Assembly: GCA_037951105.1 (NCBI GenBank)
Contig: JBAMJV010008012.1
Location: 1 to 64,000 of the forward strand
Direction: 5' to 3'
DNA from: Echinarachnius parma
Taxonomy: Eukaryota; Echinodermata; Echinoidea; Clypeasteroida; Echinarachniidae
Length of the DNA: 64,000 bases
Shown piece after piece: positions 31,758-43,137 of the stretch; the first letter of the stretch is position 1, and each line of letters starts with the position of its first letter. The position numbers were made by a program, and so were the translations under genes. The notes under the pieces are model-generated. The model was not told where the DNA came from. It ran no database searches and saw only the letters and a program-made list of their open reading frames with translations.

Positions 31758-34700
31758 TTTCAATTTCAATTTCAATTTATTCTTGCTTCCAACAAAACAT
31801 TACAAATGAATAATGATAATTTGCACAAAATAGTGATATACATATTGGAAACAAGAGGGGTCCACTAAAAAGCAATGCTTGTACAATTGTGAAACCCTCA
31901 AATAATAGTTAGGTATATTGTACATTTAAATTAACACATTCTAGACTACAACAACATACACAAATATAGAGAGGAACAAGGGGGAAAAGGGGATGCCAAC
32001 AGAGACCAACATGGGACAAGAGAGAACTTTACATGACACAAATAGGAGAAGACGCACACAATACAAACAATGAGACACTGCCAAAAGGAAGTGAGAGATC
32101 GGAGGTACAAATGTATGTAAAAGATAAGCTGCAAGTGGGGTTCAAGTGAAAATAAGGAAAAAGACTTGCGCATAATAGAATGGAACAATGCATGAGAAGG
32201 CACAATATATAATATCAGATTACATTTTGAGTCCGCGAGTAAAGAATGACCTTGTTTAAGGATGACGTAAGAACGAAACAAGAGTAAATGGGAGATATAA
32301 TTCAATGATGTTTATAAGATTGTAATAAAAAAATGTTTAATTTTTTCTTAAAGATATTAATCGATGGAGCATTTTTTATTTCATTACTTAAAGAATTCCA
32401 TAATTTAGGACCTTCATATATAAATGTATTTTGAGCAAGTAGGGTCCGCAAGAGAGGTAAATGAAATTCTTCAGAATGTCTAGTTGGATAATTATGAACT
32501 GAACTATTTTTAAAAAACCATTTCTTGAAAAACAGATGGTAGCATGTTATTATTATAATTATACATAAATTGACCAAGTTGAAATAAAAATAGGTCTTTT
32601 ACCTTCAGTATCTTATTTTCAAAAAATAAAGAGTCAGTATGGGAGCGAAAAGGGGAATTACAAATAATACGAATAACCTTCTTTTGTAATAACAGCACTT
32701 TATCTAATAAAGTTTCATGTGTGTTTCCCCAAACTAAAAGACCATAATTTAAGTATGGGAGTATCAAAGAACTATAAAGCATAATTAGTGAAGTAAATGG
32801 AAGACATGTTTTTACTTTATAAATAATACCAATATTACGAGAAATAGTTTTACAAATATTATCAATATGATGTTTCCAAGAAAGGTTACTATCAACCGTT
32901 ACACCCAGAAATGTAATGAATGAAACACGCTCCAATGGGGTGTTTTCAAAAACTATGTTAGCCGGTAACGAAGAATCTATAGATTTACTAAACAACATAT
33001 ATTTCGTTTTCTGGAGATTCAATGATAATTTGTTCGCTCTAATCCATGATAAAATATGACTCAATTCAATATTAATAATTTCAACTAATCTATGAGAATC
33101 CGTATGAGAAAAAAAACAAATTTGTATCATCAGCAAAAAGTACGAATGACAAAATTTCGGACGATCGACAGAAGTCATTAATATATAAAATAAATAAAAG
33201 TGGGCCTAATATACTACCTTGTGGAACACCACAATTTATATTACGGGGAGCTGAAGAGTTATCATTTAAAAATACATACTGCCTTCTGTCTGAAAGATAG
33301 CTCCTGAACCACTCCAAGGCCAACCCACGTATACCATAATGTGAAAGTTTATAAAGTAAAATATCGTGGTTAATCGTGTCGAAGGCCTTGGAGAAGTCCA
33401 GGAAAATGCCTATCGTATGAGACGATTTGTCGATTGCATGAGCTACCTTCTCAATAAAGGACAATAATGCGTGTACAGTATTGTGTTTTTCCCTAAAACC
33501 AAATTGGAGACTAGAAAAAATATTGTTATTTTTTAAAAGGATACTGTACGAGAATATATTATCTTTTCTAACATTTTTGAAAAAGAGGATAATAAGGAAA
33601 TCGGTCGATAATTATTTACATCTAATTTATCGCCCTTTTTGAACAAAGGAATTACTTTGGCAATTTTCATAGAGTTTGGTACCTGGCCATATAATAAAGA
33701 CAAGTTAAAAATATGAACGAGAGGATCCACAACAGAAGGTATAATGCCCTTTAAAATAAAATTATTAATTTCATCATGGCCAGAACTTTTCTTAGAATCA
33801 AATTTCGAAACAATATCTAAAATTTCATATCTATGAATAGGAACAAAAAATATAGATTTTGAATTGGGCTGGCCCAACAAATCAGCAAAATGCTTATTTG
33901 ATGCGGGAATATTAACAGCAAGATTTTCACCAATCGAAGAAAAGTAATTATTTAAAATATTTACTATATCCCTAGGATCCTCAACAATCTCATCATTAAA
34001 CTTAATTTTTGTTATGTCAGATTTATTATTAGTAACATTCATTGCCTGTTTAATCATTTTCCAAGTATTTTTCATATCATGTTTATACAAAGCCAACATA
34101 TTTTCAAAATACACTTTCTTTTCCAAACGAATAATCTTAGTCAAAATATTTGTATAAGATGTATATTTCATTTTTAACCTTTCTGTGCCATCTAATTTAT
34201 ATTTATAAAAAAGATTATTTTTCCTATTTATCGAACGTAATATCGATTTAGTGATACAAGGAAGCCTTGGTGTTTTTTTTTTATAATCATTAATTTTAAC
34301 TCTTTGTGTAGGAATACAAGTATCTAATTGATCATTCAAAATATCACAAAAATTATCGTAAGAAGAATTTACTTCATCTACACCATAAACAGGAGACCAA
34401 TCTACATGTTCAAGACTAGAAGCAAGACTAGCTAATTTTTCATTATTGACTTTTCGTCTAAATAAACGTGGGTCATTATTATTAATTGATTGAGATAAAG
34501 TATAATGTGTTACAATAGGATAATGGTCAGTTATGTCTGAAAGAACAATATAAGAGTCAGGGTGGGGGATGACATTTGAAAATATGTTATCTATTAAGGA
34601 GGAAGAGGAGTTTGTCACACGAGTGGGCTTAGAAATAAGAGGTAAAAAAGATGCAGAGAGGAGGGTCTCGAGAAATTCTTGGGACACATTATTATGTTCA

Positions 34701-35745
34701 TGATTTAATAAATGTATATTAAAGTCCCCCATTGAAAAAACATCCTTATTTATAAACACTGGACTTCGCAATAAGTCGGATAATTGCGTCAAAAATTATC
34801 TAGGGTTACAATTAGGGGGTCGATAAGTGACTCCGACTATAATATTTTTACCTCCAGGATTCATAATTTCAATAAAAAGAGTCTCAAGAACATTATTAAT
34901 TATTAATATATTATCATGCAAAACATAATTCAAAGATTTAAGCACATATAAGGCGACGCCACCGCCGACTCTCCCTTCCCTTTTTTTAAAAACAAAATCA
35001 TATTCATCAATTAGAAAGGGTAAGTTAGAATCATGGGATAACCAAGTTTCAGTTAGTCCAATTAAAGAAAGCTGTTTATTGGAAGGGTTATCTAAAAATG
35101 ATTGCAATTCATCAAAATGTTTATTCAAACTTCGTATATTTAAGTGCAATAAAGATAATGTATCATTATTAAAATCTTTAATAATATTATAAAACTGTGT
35201 ATTTGTTATATACTTTGTAAAAGAATATTGTGCTGGATCATCGTGATCTAAATTCAAGTTCAACTCTTCAGAAGATGAGTTTATATTTTCAATAACAGTT
35301 TCATCAAAGGTTCCTGTATGATTAACAACAAAATGATTGTTAGCTTGAATGGGTATTAATACATCAAAAAGGTCATCGTCGCTCACAGACTCAAAAGGTA
35401 AGTGGTGATCTAAATTAGCCATCATAACTGTACAAAAACAAAATCTGAGTAACCAAAACCAAATAGCATATCATAATCAATATACAGTTCGCAGCGCTTG
35501 AACAATGACTTAAAAGAAAAGAAGAAAACATCGGTGCAGACATAGAGCTCAAGAAAGGATAATGAAGACCACCACTTGCAGTTGGTAAGAAGGGAGACAC
35601 AAAAACACGAATACAAAATAAACATGAACACACATTGAGACACTGTTGGCATAACAAACGAGCGAGAGGAAACAATATAATGACGGTGCAGTATGCTTAA
35701 TAGCGAGGCACCCATTGGAAGATATATAATTGTTGAACGAAAATC
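31752..35745 (-). mobile_element. CR1-like LINE A, nearly full ORF2, nested in LINE B
   Basis: Minus-strand element, about 4 kb. Its 3' end is an (AATTGA)n-like tail at 31752-31782, and the 3' UTR runs from about 32301 to the tail. Its 5' end lies near 35745, where LINE B sequence resumes. No clear target duplication was found. LINE A is the younger of the two because it splits LINE B. Confidence 0.75.
32302..35425 (-). pseudogene. CR1-like LINE A ORF2: AP endonuclease and reverse transcriptase
   Basis: From the Met at 35425 the endonuclease reads LHLNIRSLNKHFDEL, TETWLS, GGVALY, VTYRPP, then after an in-frame stop at about 34796 SMGDFNIHLL, SLIDNIF and SDITDHYPI. The RT reads IPLFKKGDKLDVNNYRPISL, then after a frameshift near 33535 FLDFSKAFDTINHD, GVPQGSILGPLLF and LFADDTNL. 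It is broken again in the A-run near 33110 and near 32515. The end is HNYPTRHSEEF and LWNSLSNEI. Three frameshifts fall at or near A/T runs, so some may be sequence errors. Catalytic residues are otherwise present. Confidence 0.85.
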
Positions 35746-35805
35746 GTTGCTAAAAAGATTATTAGTGCTAAAAAGATTATTAGTGTGTACTTTATATGAG
35801 TTTCC

Positions 35806-38577
35806 TCAAATTTCATTACAATAATTTAAGTGTGGTAAGATGATTGCATTATAAATATAAATCAATATCCTAGAAGGTAAAAATGTTTTCAATTTATACA
35901 ATACTCCAATACTTCTAGATAATTTAGATGAAATGTTCATAATATGATATTTCCAATCTAATGATTCATGAATAATAATACCTAGGAAATTAATTGTCTC
36001 AGTTATTTCTATGATAATATTATTAATTGATATTGGATTTATATCATGTGGAATCTTTTTATTCTTAGAACGAAATATAATATACTTGGTCTTAGTGAAA
36101 TTTAAAAATAACTTATTACATTTAAACCAATCATTAAGTTTTTCTAGTTCTTGATTCATAGTAGATATTAATAATGATACATCTTTATTTGAATACAATA
36201 CAACTGTATCGTCAGCAAAGAGTGAAAATGTTAACAATTTAGAGGAATTAATTACATCATTTATATAAATCAAAAATAAGAGAGGTCCTAGTACAGAACC
36301 TTGTGGTACCCCAATATCTACATTTGCATATTCGGATTCGACACCATCTACCACCACATATTGTTTTCTATTTAATAAATAACTTCGGAACCACTGTAAG
36401 GGTAAACCCCTAAGTCCATAAAATTGTAATCTTTTTAGAAGAATATGGTGGTTGATGGTGTCAAACGCCTTTGATAAATCCACAAAGACTCCACAGCAAA
36501 CATTTCCCTTGTCCATATTTTGTAATATATTATCAGTAAAATTAATTACGCTTAGAGAGGTAGAATGATTTTTACGGAATCCAAATTGTTCAGGAATTAG
36601 TATATGATTTATAGTCAAAAAATCATAAAGTCTGTCATACATTAACCTTTCTAATAACTTAGAAAAAATTGGAAGGAGTGCAATAGGTCTATAATTTACT
36701 ATATTTTCTGGGTTATCTTTTTTAAACAGAGGAATAATTTTTGCTATCTTTAATTTGTCAGGAACAATGCCAGAGCTTAGTGACTTATTAACAATATCAC
36801 ATAATGGGTGTACAAAATAATCAATACATTCTTTTACTACCCGAGGTGAAATATCATCAGATCCACTAGCCTTAGATATTTTAATCAAAGAAGACATTTT
36901 AACAATTTCATAAATAGATGTAGGTTTCACAAAAAAAGACAATGAGTTTGGATTCGACAAGAAATCAACAAATGAATTACTCGAGCTTGAGAGTGAGTTC
37001 AAAAGATGTTTTCCCACATTTACAAAATAAGAATTAAAGTGTTTTACAATATCACATCTTGAATTTAATTTCAAATCGCCAAAATACATATTTTTAGGAA
37101 GAACATTATATTTTTTATTACCAAGAATATCATGTATTTGACTCCAAGTTTTCTTCATATCACCTTGTATTGCAATGAATATATTTGTATAGTATTCTAT
37201 TTTAGAACATCGTATAATATTTGTAAGTACATTTTTATATTGTGTGTACTGTATTACATTTTGAATACTAGGTGTTTTCAATTGCTGTTTATACATTTTA
37301 TTTTTACGCTTTATAGATTGAAATATGGCTTTTGTAATCCATGGGTTCTTAATCTTACCTTTTTTCTTATTCTTAATTTTTTTTAGAGGGAAACATTTAT
37401 TGTATATACTAAAAAATTTAACAAGAAATATATCATAACATTGATTTGCGTCATCACAACTATAAACACTAGACCAATCAGTTGAAATCAATGTTTGTTT
37501 AAATAACAAGATATTATATTCAGTAATAACACGTTTTTGTAAGTTCTGTTTATGTTGGGGTGTATTTACACTCTGATTATAATTACTTGAAATACTATAA
37601 ATTGGAAAATGGTCAGAAAGATCATCATAAAGAATTCCGGAGTGATTTTTCATTTGTATTGTATTCGTAAAAATATTGTCTATCAAGGAAGCTCTATTTA
37701 CTGAAACTCGAGTTGGTTTGACTATTAAAGGGTACATACAATATGAATACATCATATCCAAAAAATCATTTGTTTTTGTGTGAGTACCATAACTTAGTAA
37801 ATTTATATTAAAGTCTCCTAACAAATATATATCTTTCTTTTCACGTTCCAATATTTGAAATAAATCCATCATTTTTTCAGTAAAACAAGTAATATCAGTG
37901 TTTGGCGGACGATACATACATGCTACAATAACTGACTTACTATTCACTTTAAATTCAACAAAAATCATTTCATAGTTACTCATAGTACAAGACAAATCAT
38001 TTCGCACAGTATATTGAATATTACTATTTACATATAAAGCAACACCACCACCTATTTTGTCTGTTCTACATACATGAGCGAGTGAATAGTTGAGAATATT
38101 GTACATATTTATATTTGTATTTGAATTAAACCAAGTCTCCGATATAGCCATTATGTCAAAATCAAATTCAAGGGATGAAATTAATGTTTTAAATTGATCA
38201 AAGTGTTTGTGAAGACTTCTCGCATTTCAATGAAATAAAGAAAGGTGTTGTGATTCATAGTTGTATTTCTCATTGAAGTCTTCACTAAACATGTATTGGC
38301 ATGTATTATTTGAGTCAAAATTATCTTGTACAGCAAACGGGTCTTCATTAGTCTCAAGATAATTTTGTTTAATAAAATTAACAATAAAAGGGTTTATTTT
38401 TAAGGATTGAAATCTATTCAAATCTATTTGTTTTGACAAATGAAAATAAGAGTATACTGTCAAATAAAATTCTTCATCATCTATTATATGGTTAAATGGT
38501 AAAATATTTGAGACACAGTTTGTACAAAGCCATGACTGAATGGAAGAGAAAGAATTGCAATTCACGCACACACACAT
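35806..38577 (-). pseudogene. CR1-like LINE B ORF2, endonuclease and most of the RT
   Basis: Starts with a cysteine-rich segment (CVNCNSF..CTNCVSNILPF), like the PHD-type end seen in CR1-group proteins. After an in-frame TGA at 38227 it continues in the same frame: NARSLHKHFDQF, MAISETWF, CMYRPPNTD, LLGDFNINLL, SLIDNIF, LSDHFPIY. The RT has VNYRPIALLPIFSKLLE, FGFRKNHST, VDLSKAFDTINHH, GVPQGSVLGPLLFL and LFADDTVVL. A second TGA at 35806 stands where the family has Trp (CNEIWGN). Coding continues a short way before LINE A splits it; the rest is at 31117-31757. Confidence 0.88.
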
Positions 38578-38780
38578 TCACGCTGCTATACAAATGGTAA
38601 AAAATCTGGCAATAAAATACTATAGCATATATAATTATACAGATTTAAAATACAAAGTAAAAAGCATTGCGGCGATTATGGATTGCAAGTAGAACCATAT
38701 TATTTTGATAAGTGTTAAATAAATAAATAAACAAATGGGTCGAGTTACTGGTTCAGTCTCTTTCTGTTTATAGTTCAATG

Positions 38781-39557
38781 TCAATGTATTCTTTTCAAGT
38801 CTTCTTCACATGTGATTAGCTTCGTTGTGGTTCTCCCTCCTGTAGCACTGATGAGTGCGATGATGCGGCCATCCGACGACCATGCTGTCTTGATGTCCTT
38901 TGAAGCACGCGCGATAGTGAGAAGTTTCTGGTTCTTCTGCGTCAGGTCTTCCACAATCACTATGCCGGTACCTTTCATTTTTTTACGGTTTCTAATGATC
39001 TCCCTTCGCTTCCGGTAACTGGTCAGCTTGACGATGATGGGCCGTACACTCTCTGAATGGCGCGAGGACGAGTCAGCAGCTGATGATGACGTCGATGCTG
39101 ATGTTGACGGTTCCCGCACGGGACCAGTCCGATGGGACCGATTGATGTCCTTCTCAGGATCCAGCGCCACCCCAAGTTTCGCCCTGATGATGTCAGCTGC
39201 CAGCATGTCGGTGTCCTCCCCCCTCTGCTCGTGTATTCCAAAGATTCGGATACACGTTCTCCTGGAGTATTGCTCCTGGGTGTTGATGGAGCTCTCCAAA
39301 TTGTTGATGCTGTGTTGTTGTTGTTGTAGCCTTTCTTCCAGTGTTTGTATCTCTCTGCCCTTTCTTTCCAGATCATTTGTTAAATCAAATACTGCGCCTT
39401 GAATCTTTTCAATGTTCTGGAGGATTTCCACCATTTTCCTCTCAACTGCTCTCCCCACAATCGAGTCGAGAAGCTGAATGAATTCAGAGTTCTTTAGTAA
39501 GTCAGTCATGACTTGGCTGCAAATAGAAGCTGATTGTCTGGTGCTTAGAGTAGACAT
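38781..39557 (-). CDS. LINE B ORF1 protein (coiled coil plus RRM, L1 ORF1-like)
   Basis: Intact 258-codon frame. A coiled-coil stretch lies at about residues 40-95 (IEKIQGAVFDLTNDLERKG.., LEERLQQQQHSINNLES). It is followed by an RRM-like domain beginning EQYSRRTCIRIFGIHEQRGE and a basic C-terminal domain (RPIIVKLTSYRKRREIIRNR, KGTGIVIVEDLT). This matches the layout of L1-type ORF1 proteins, which trimerise and bind the element's RNA. It lies about 200 bp upstream of ORF2 on the same strand and is probably part of LINE B. It is intact although ORF2 is broken. An alternative is that it came from a neighbouring element. Confidence 0.8.
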   Translation of the reverse strand: MSTLSTRQSASICSQVMTDLLKNSEFIQLLDSIVGRAVERKMVEILQNIEKIQGAVFDLTNDLERKGREIQTLEERLQQQQHSINNLESSINTQEQYSRRTCIRIFGIHEQRGEDTDMLAADIIRAKLGVALDPEKDINRSHRTGPVREPSTSASTSSSAADSSSRHSESVRPIIVKLTSYRKRREIIRNRKKMKGTGIVIVEDLTQKNQKLLTIARASKDIKTAWSSDGRIIALISATGGRTTTKLITCEEDLKRIH

Positions 39558-40978
39558 TGTGTTGATTGTTGCAGTAAGGCAGAAGGCGGATAATGACTAC
39601 TAATCCACAATCAAAAGGTCTTTTAGTAGTGTTGTTGCTGATCCACACACAAAAGAAGATTAAAGTCTTTAAAAGTCTTTAGAACTTGCACTACTGCTAG
39701 TGAGACACAGAGTTGATGTATACAAGCTTCAGCTAGAGAAAGTGCAGAAAAGTTCTATACGTGGGACCAGCAGAGAAAAACTGCGATGAAGTGTGTTACT
39801 GCCCCATATTTGCAATCCAATATATCACCAGAAAAGGACCAAACTAAGGTCACATGTTAAGTCTTTATCATGAGTAGGTAGAATCACACACTATGTGGTG
39901 GATAAACTGGTACTAATCACCTTCAAAGTCCATAAAATCGTAAAAACAATCCAGATCTAAGGTGAACGGTCTTTCTTGCAACACAGCTATCTCTTAATAA
40001 AGCCTATGATTTTGGCACTCAATTTCCAAATTACACAATCAGCACCACTGTGAGCGCACCAAAAGTGTATACATTTTCTATAGAGGAATTCCTTTAAATA
40101 TGAATTATCTTTCCTTCTTTAATAAACAACTGAAGAAATAACCAAAATATTGTTCAGTAATTCACATTTAATTAGCAGGCAATGTTTGCGCCTTCAAAAA
40201 TTATACTTTCTTTCAAACACTTTCCTCACATTAGTGTGCCTTTATGCATATATTGATTTTCTTATCACTCTTTCATAACACACCTACAAATGTTCCTTTG
40301 ACATTCTCAAATCTTTACATAATTACCAAACTACATGGCATCCCCAACTTCACCACGATTAAACCATCTCGATTTAACCCGACACAAATTGCTTTAATAT
40401 TTTTCTTAAAACAAACCAATTTCCTCATCCAAATGATCAACCAAAAATCATGACGCAATTCATGACGCAATTCATGTTCTCTTTTGTATAAAACCAAAAA
40501 CCATACCTTTTATGGTCACTCTATTTTGTATATAGCCTCACTACACAGCGACCTACTTCTTTCAGTTTCAAGATCAAATTCATTTACTGTAAAATTAATT
40601 CCTCATTATCAAAACAGCATAAATTTCCCTGATTCTAAGGAAAATAATTAACATGCCTCACAAAAATTACACTTTTTTCACTTTACATCTGTACAACACT
40701 TTGTGTCTCTGAGCTTGTTTATAGTTGCGATTAAACTTAAATTTCCTTTTCTTCAAATTCACCATAATCTGACCGGAAACTGTCCGGCTGTATCAAGCAC
40801 ACACTTCAGCGTACCGATATGCACTACATTAACGCTGAATGCAAAACCAAATTACCTCGCAACACTCAGACACAAAGTTTTGTACGTATTTTTCACCATT
40901 TACGTTACTACACATTTTCATACTTCATTAATTAATGTTTAGTAATTCATAATTAAACTCACTAATTTCGGGACATTC
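39558..40978. other. Probable LINE B 5' UTR, then unassigned sequence
   Basis: 39558 to about 40060 may be the 5' UTR of LINE B (on the minus strand). The 5' boundary could not be placed. 40060-40978 is AT-rich with no recognised feature. Confidence 0.3.
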
Positions 40979-40980
40979 TA

Positions 40981-41230
40981 ACTTATTACCTACATCTTGC
41001 AGAAAACCCTATTTGATTTGCTTCAGTGGTCATGGAGAATGAGGATCTTTTGTCAATCATGTCATGTGTCCATTTTCGTTCATAACGCATGAACACAATG
41101 GACAACACGTCTCCTTATATTACAAAACCTGGAGAGAAGGGACATCTGACATGATTGACAAAAGATCCTCATTCTCCATGACCACTGAAGCAAATCGAAT
41201 AGGGGTTTCTGCAAGATGTAGGTAATAAGT
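40981..41230. mobile_element. Palindromic MITE with TA flanks
   Basis: The arms, about 85 bp each, match nearly perfectly: ACTTATTACCTACATCTTGC on the left and the complement at 41211-41230 on the right, with CTTCAGTGGTCATGGAGAA paired to TTCTCCATGACCACTGAAG. TA flanks both ends (40979-40980 and 41231-41232). The loop is about 80 bp. No ORF is present. Confidence 0.85.
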
Positions 41231-42052
41231 TATAGTTTCATACCCTGAAATGTCATTCTGACTGATCTACTATCTTTAAAGTTATCGTTATTATTATAAC
41301 AAACGTACGACCAACGGACGACTGTATTCGGTGGTGTCCGTTTCAAGTTTTGTGCATGCACAAAACTTTCAACGGATATAACAGACATCGCCGTACAAGG
41401 AACGTATTCACCGAACAGAACAAGAAACGTATACAAGAAACGTATACGAACGGAGACAAACGGACACGAACGGGTTGACAATGTTGCTGTTTGGTTGGCA
41501 TACGTTTACTCAATCCGGTCAGATGTGACCGGGCCTTAAGACAGTAAAACGGATATCACCATGTTTCATGATTCATTATAATGCGAGTGGCAAGACAAAG
41601 ACAATTATCGGACATGATCATGATAATACTTATTGGTCACGCCCCCGCCCCCCCCCCCCCCCCGCCCACACTTACACAACTAAACCAGTGGTTTGGGTCT
41701 CGGCATGTCATGGCCAGAACGACCCCCACCCCCCCCCCCCCCCCCCCCCCCCCACACCCCTCCCTCCTGGCCTGCTTACATAACTAAATCAGTGGTCTCG
41801 GTCTCGGTCGCGGCCTTGCTCGCTCTAGGGCCATTTTTGTAAATTTCGTATCCCCCATTGAAAAAGCATGGCCATGCACGGGCCTAGAAGTAGCATTGTG
41901 ACAAGGCCTAGCATCTGGGCTGAATGCATGACAGGAAGGACTGGCGAACTACAGAATATCTCAAGATAGAGCTGCAGCGGCAACCTCATATACTGATCGC
42001 GGATCGATCTACAGTAGTCATCTGTCGTTTCTGTATTCTCACACTATAGAGT
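41231..42052. other. Poly-C tracts and a short duplication; no gene
   Basis: C homopolymers at about 41649-41663 and 41731-41752 each follow a similar sequence ('taaaccagtggtttgggtctcgg' and 'taaatcagtggtctcggtctcgg', 41684 and 41785), suggesting a local duplication. At 41521-41539 'gatgtgaccgggccttaa' looks like one end of a MITE; no partner was found. Confidence 0.5.
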
Positions 42053-43137
42053 GGTGAAGTGTGATGTCATCAATGACGTCATAAACCATCTATTTTAGAA
42101 TTTTCAAATTTGATTTTCATTTTCCGAAAGAGCGTCAAAAATAATGTCCAAATGCCGAAAATGTATTAAATATTGTAAATATTGGCTAAGATATGCCATT
42201 CCAAATGAATTTTTACTTCAATGGACAATCAGTGTAATAGTGCTCTGGTTCATAAAGTTATGAACCAGAGCATTTAACACTGATTGCCTATTGACAAAAA
42301 ATTCATTTGGATGGGCATATCTCAGCCAATACTTATAGTCCGTGGGCCAGAGGGGTCTACCGGTGACCCCCCCTATGATCCTCCGACTTGGGTGTCATTT
42401 TGTCCATTGATATGTCTAATGTTAGAAACAAAATGTTCCCAAGAAAAAACTCATTTGCACTATGATTTTTTACTACTTTTTTGGAGGAATGTAAAAGTAG
42501 CACTTTTTCATTTTTTGCTGCATTTCTTAGGGTTGGTGAAAATTGAGATTGCATGAAATGCTCTCATTTCATAATGGCTATGTCTGTATCAACTAAACTT
42601 TGCTGATACATATGTTTACATAGGCATAAGACACAGGAAAAGTTTCATGGTCAAAGTTGATTGGCTTCATATAATTATGACGTCATCAAATTTGCATATG
42701 AAAAATCATGGAAATTTCCTTGAACAAAACGGTCAAAAAAACAATGTTCATTAGTACAGTTTATTTTTTTCACCATGAAAATGATGATAATGAGCTGAAA
42801 CTTATGTTGTCTATTTCTGAAAGTATATTATGATCGGAAATGGTGTAATTCTTTGAATATAATGTACAAAAATTACATTTTAAATTACGTAATCACCATG
42901 CGTCATATGAGTTTTAAGGCATATGATGGCCATGTTGTGTATAGGGCCCAAGTGAATACATATTGCTTCCTCATTTATTTCTTTATTTGAGAACCAATCA
43001 CTCTCATATTTGGCACGTATGTAAAACTAGTAGGGCTCTTTAGTTTGCAATAAGTAGAATTTCAAAAGGTCATCATATGAGGGCGCTATTTACTCAATTT
43101 TGATTAAAACATACAAAATCCTATAAATTAGATTCCC
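42053..43137. repeat. Inverted-repeat arm, left (outer part)
   Basis: The complement of 51990-52980 on the right side, for example 'gtccgtgggccagagg' (42338) against 'cctctggcccacggac' (52839). It includes a separate local hairpin at 42181-42330 (ATTGGCTAAGATATGCC paired with GGCATATCTCAGCCAAT) that is not mirrored at the right arm. It is interrupted after 43137 by a LINE and continues at 46284. Confidence 0.85.
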
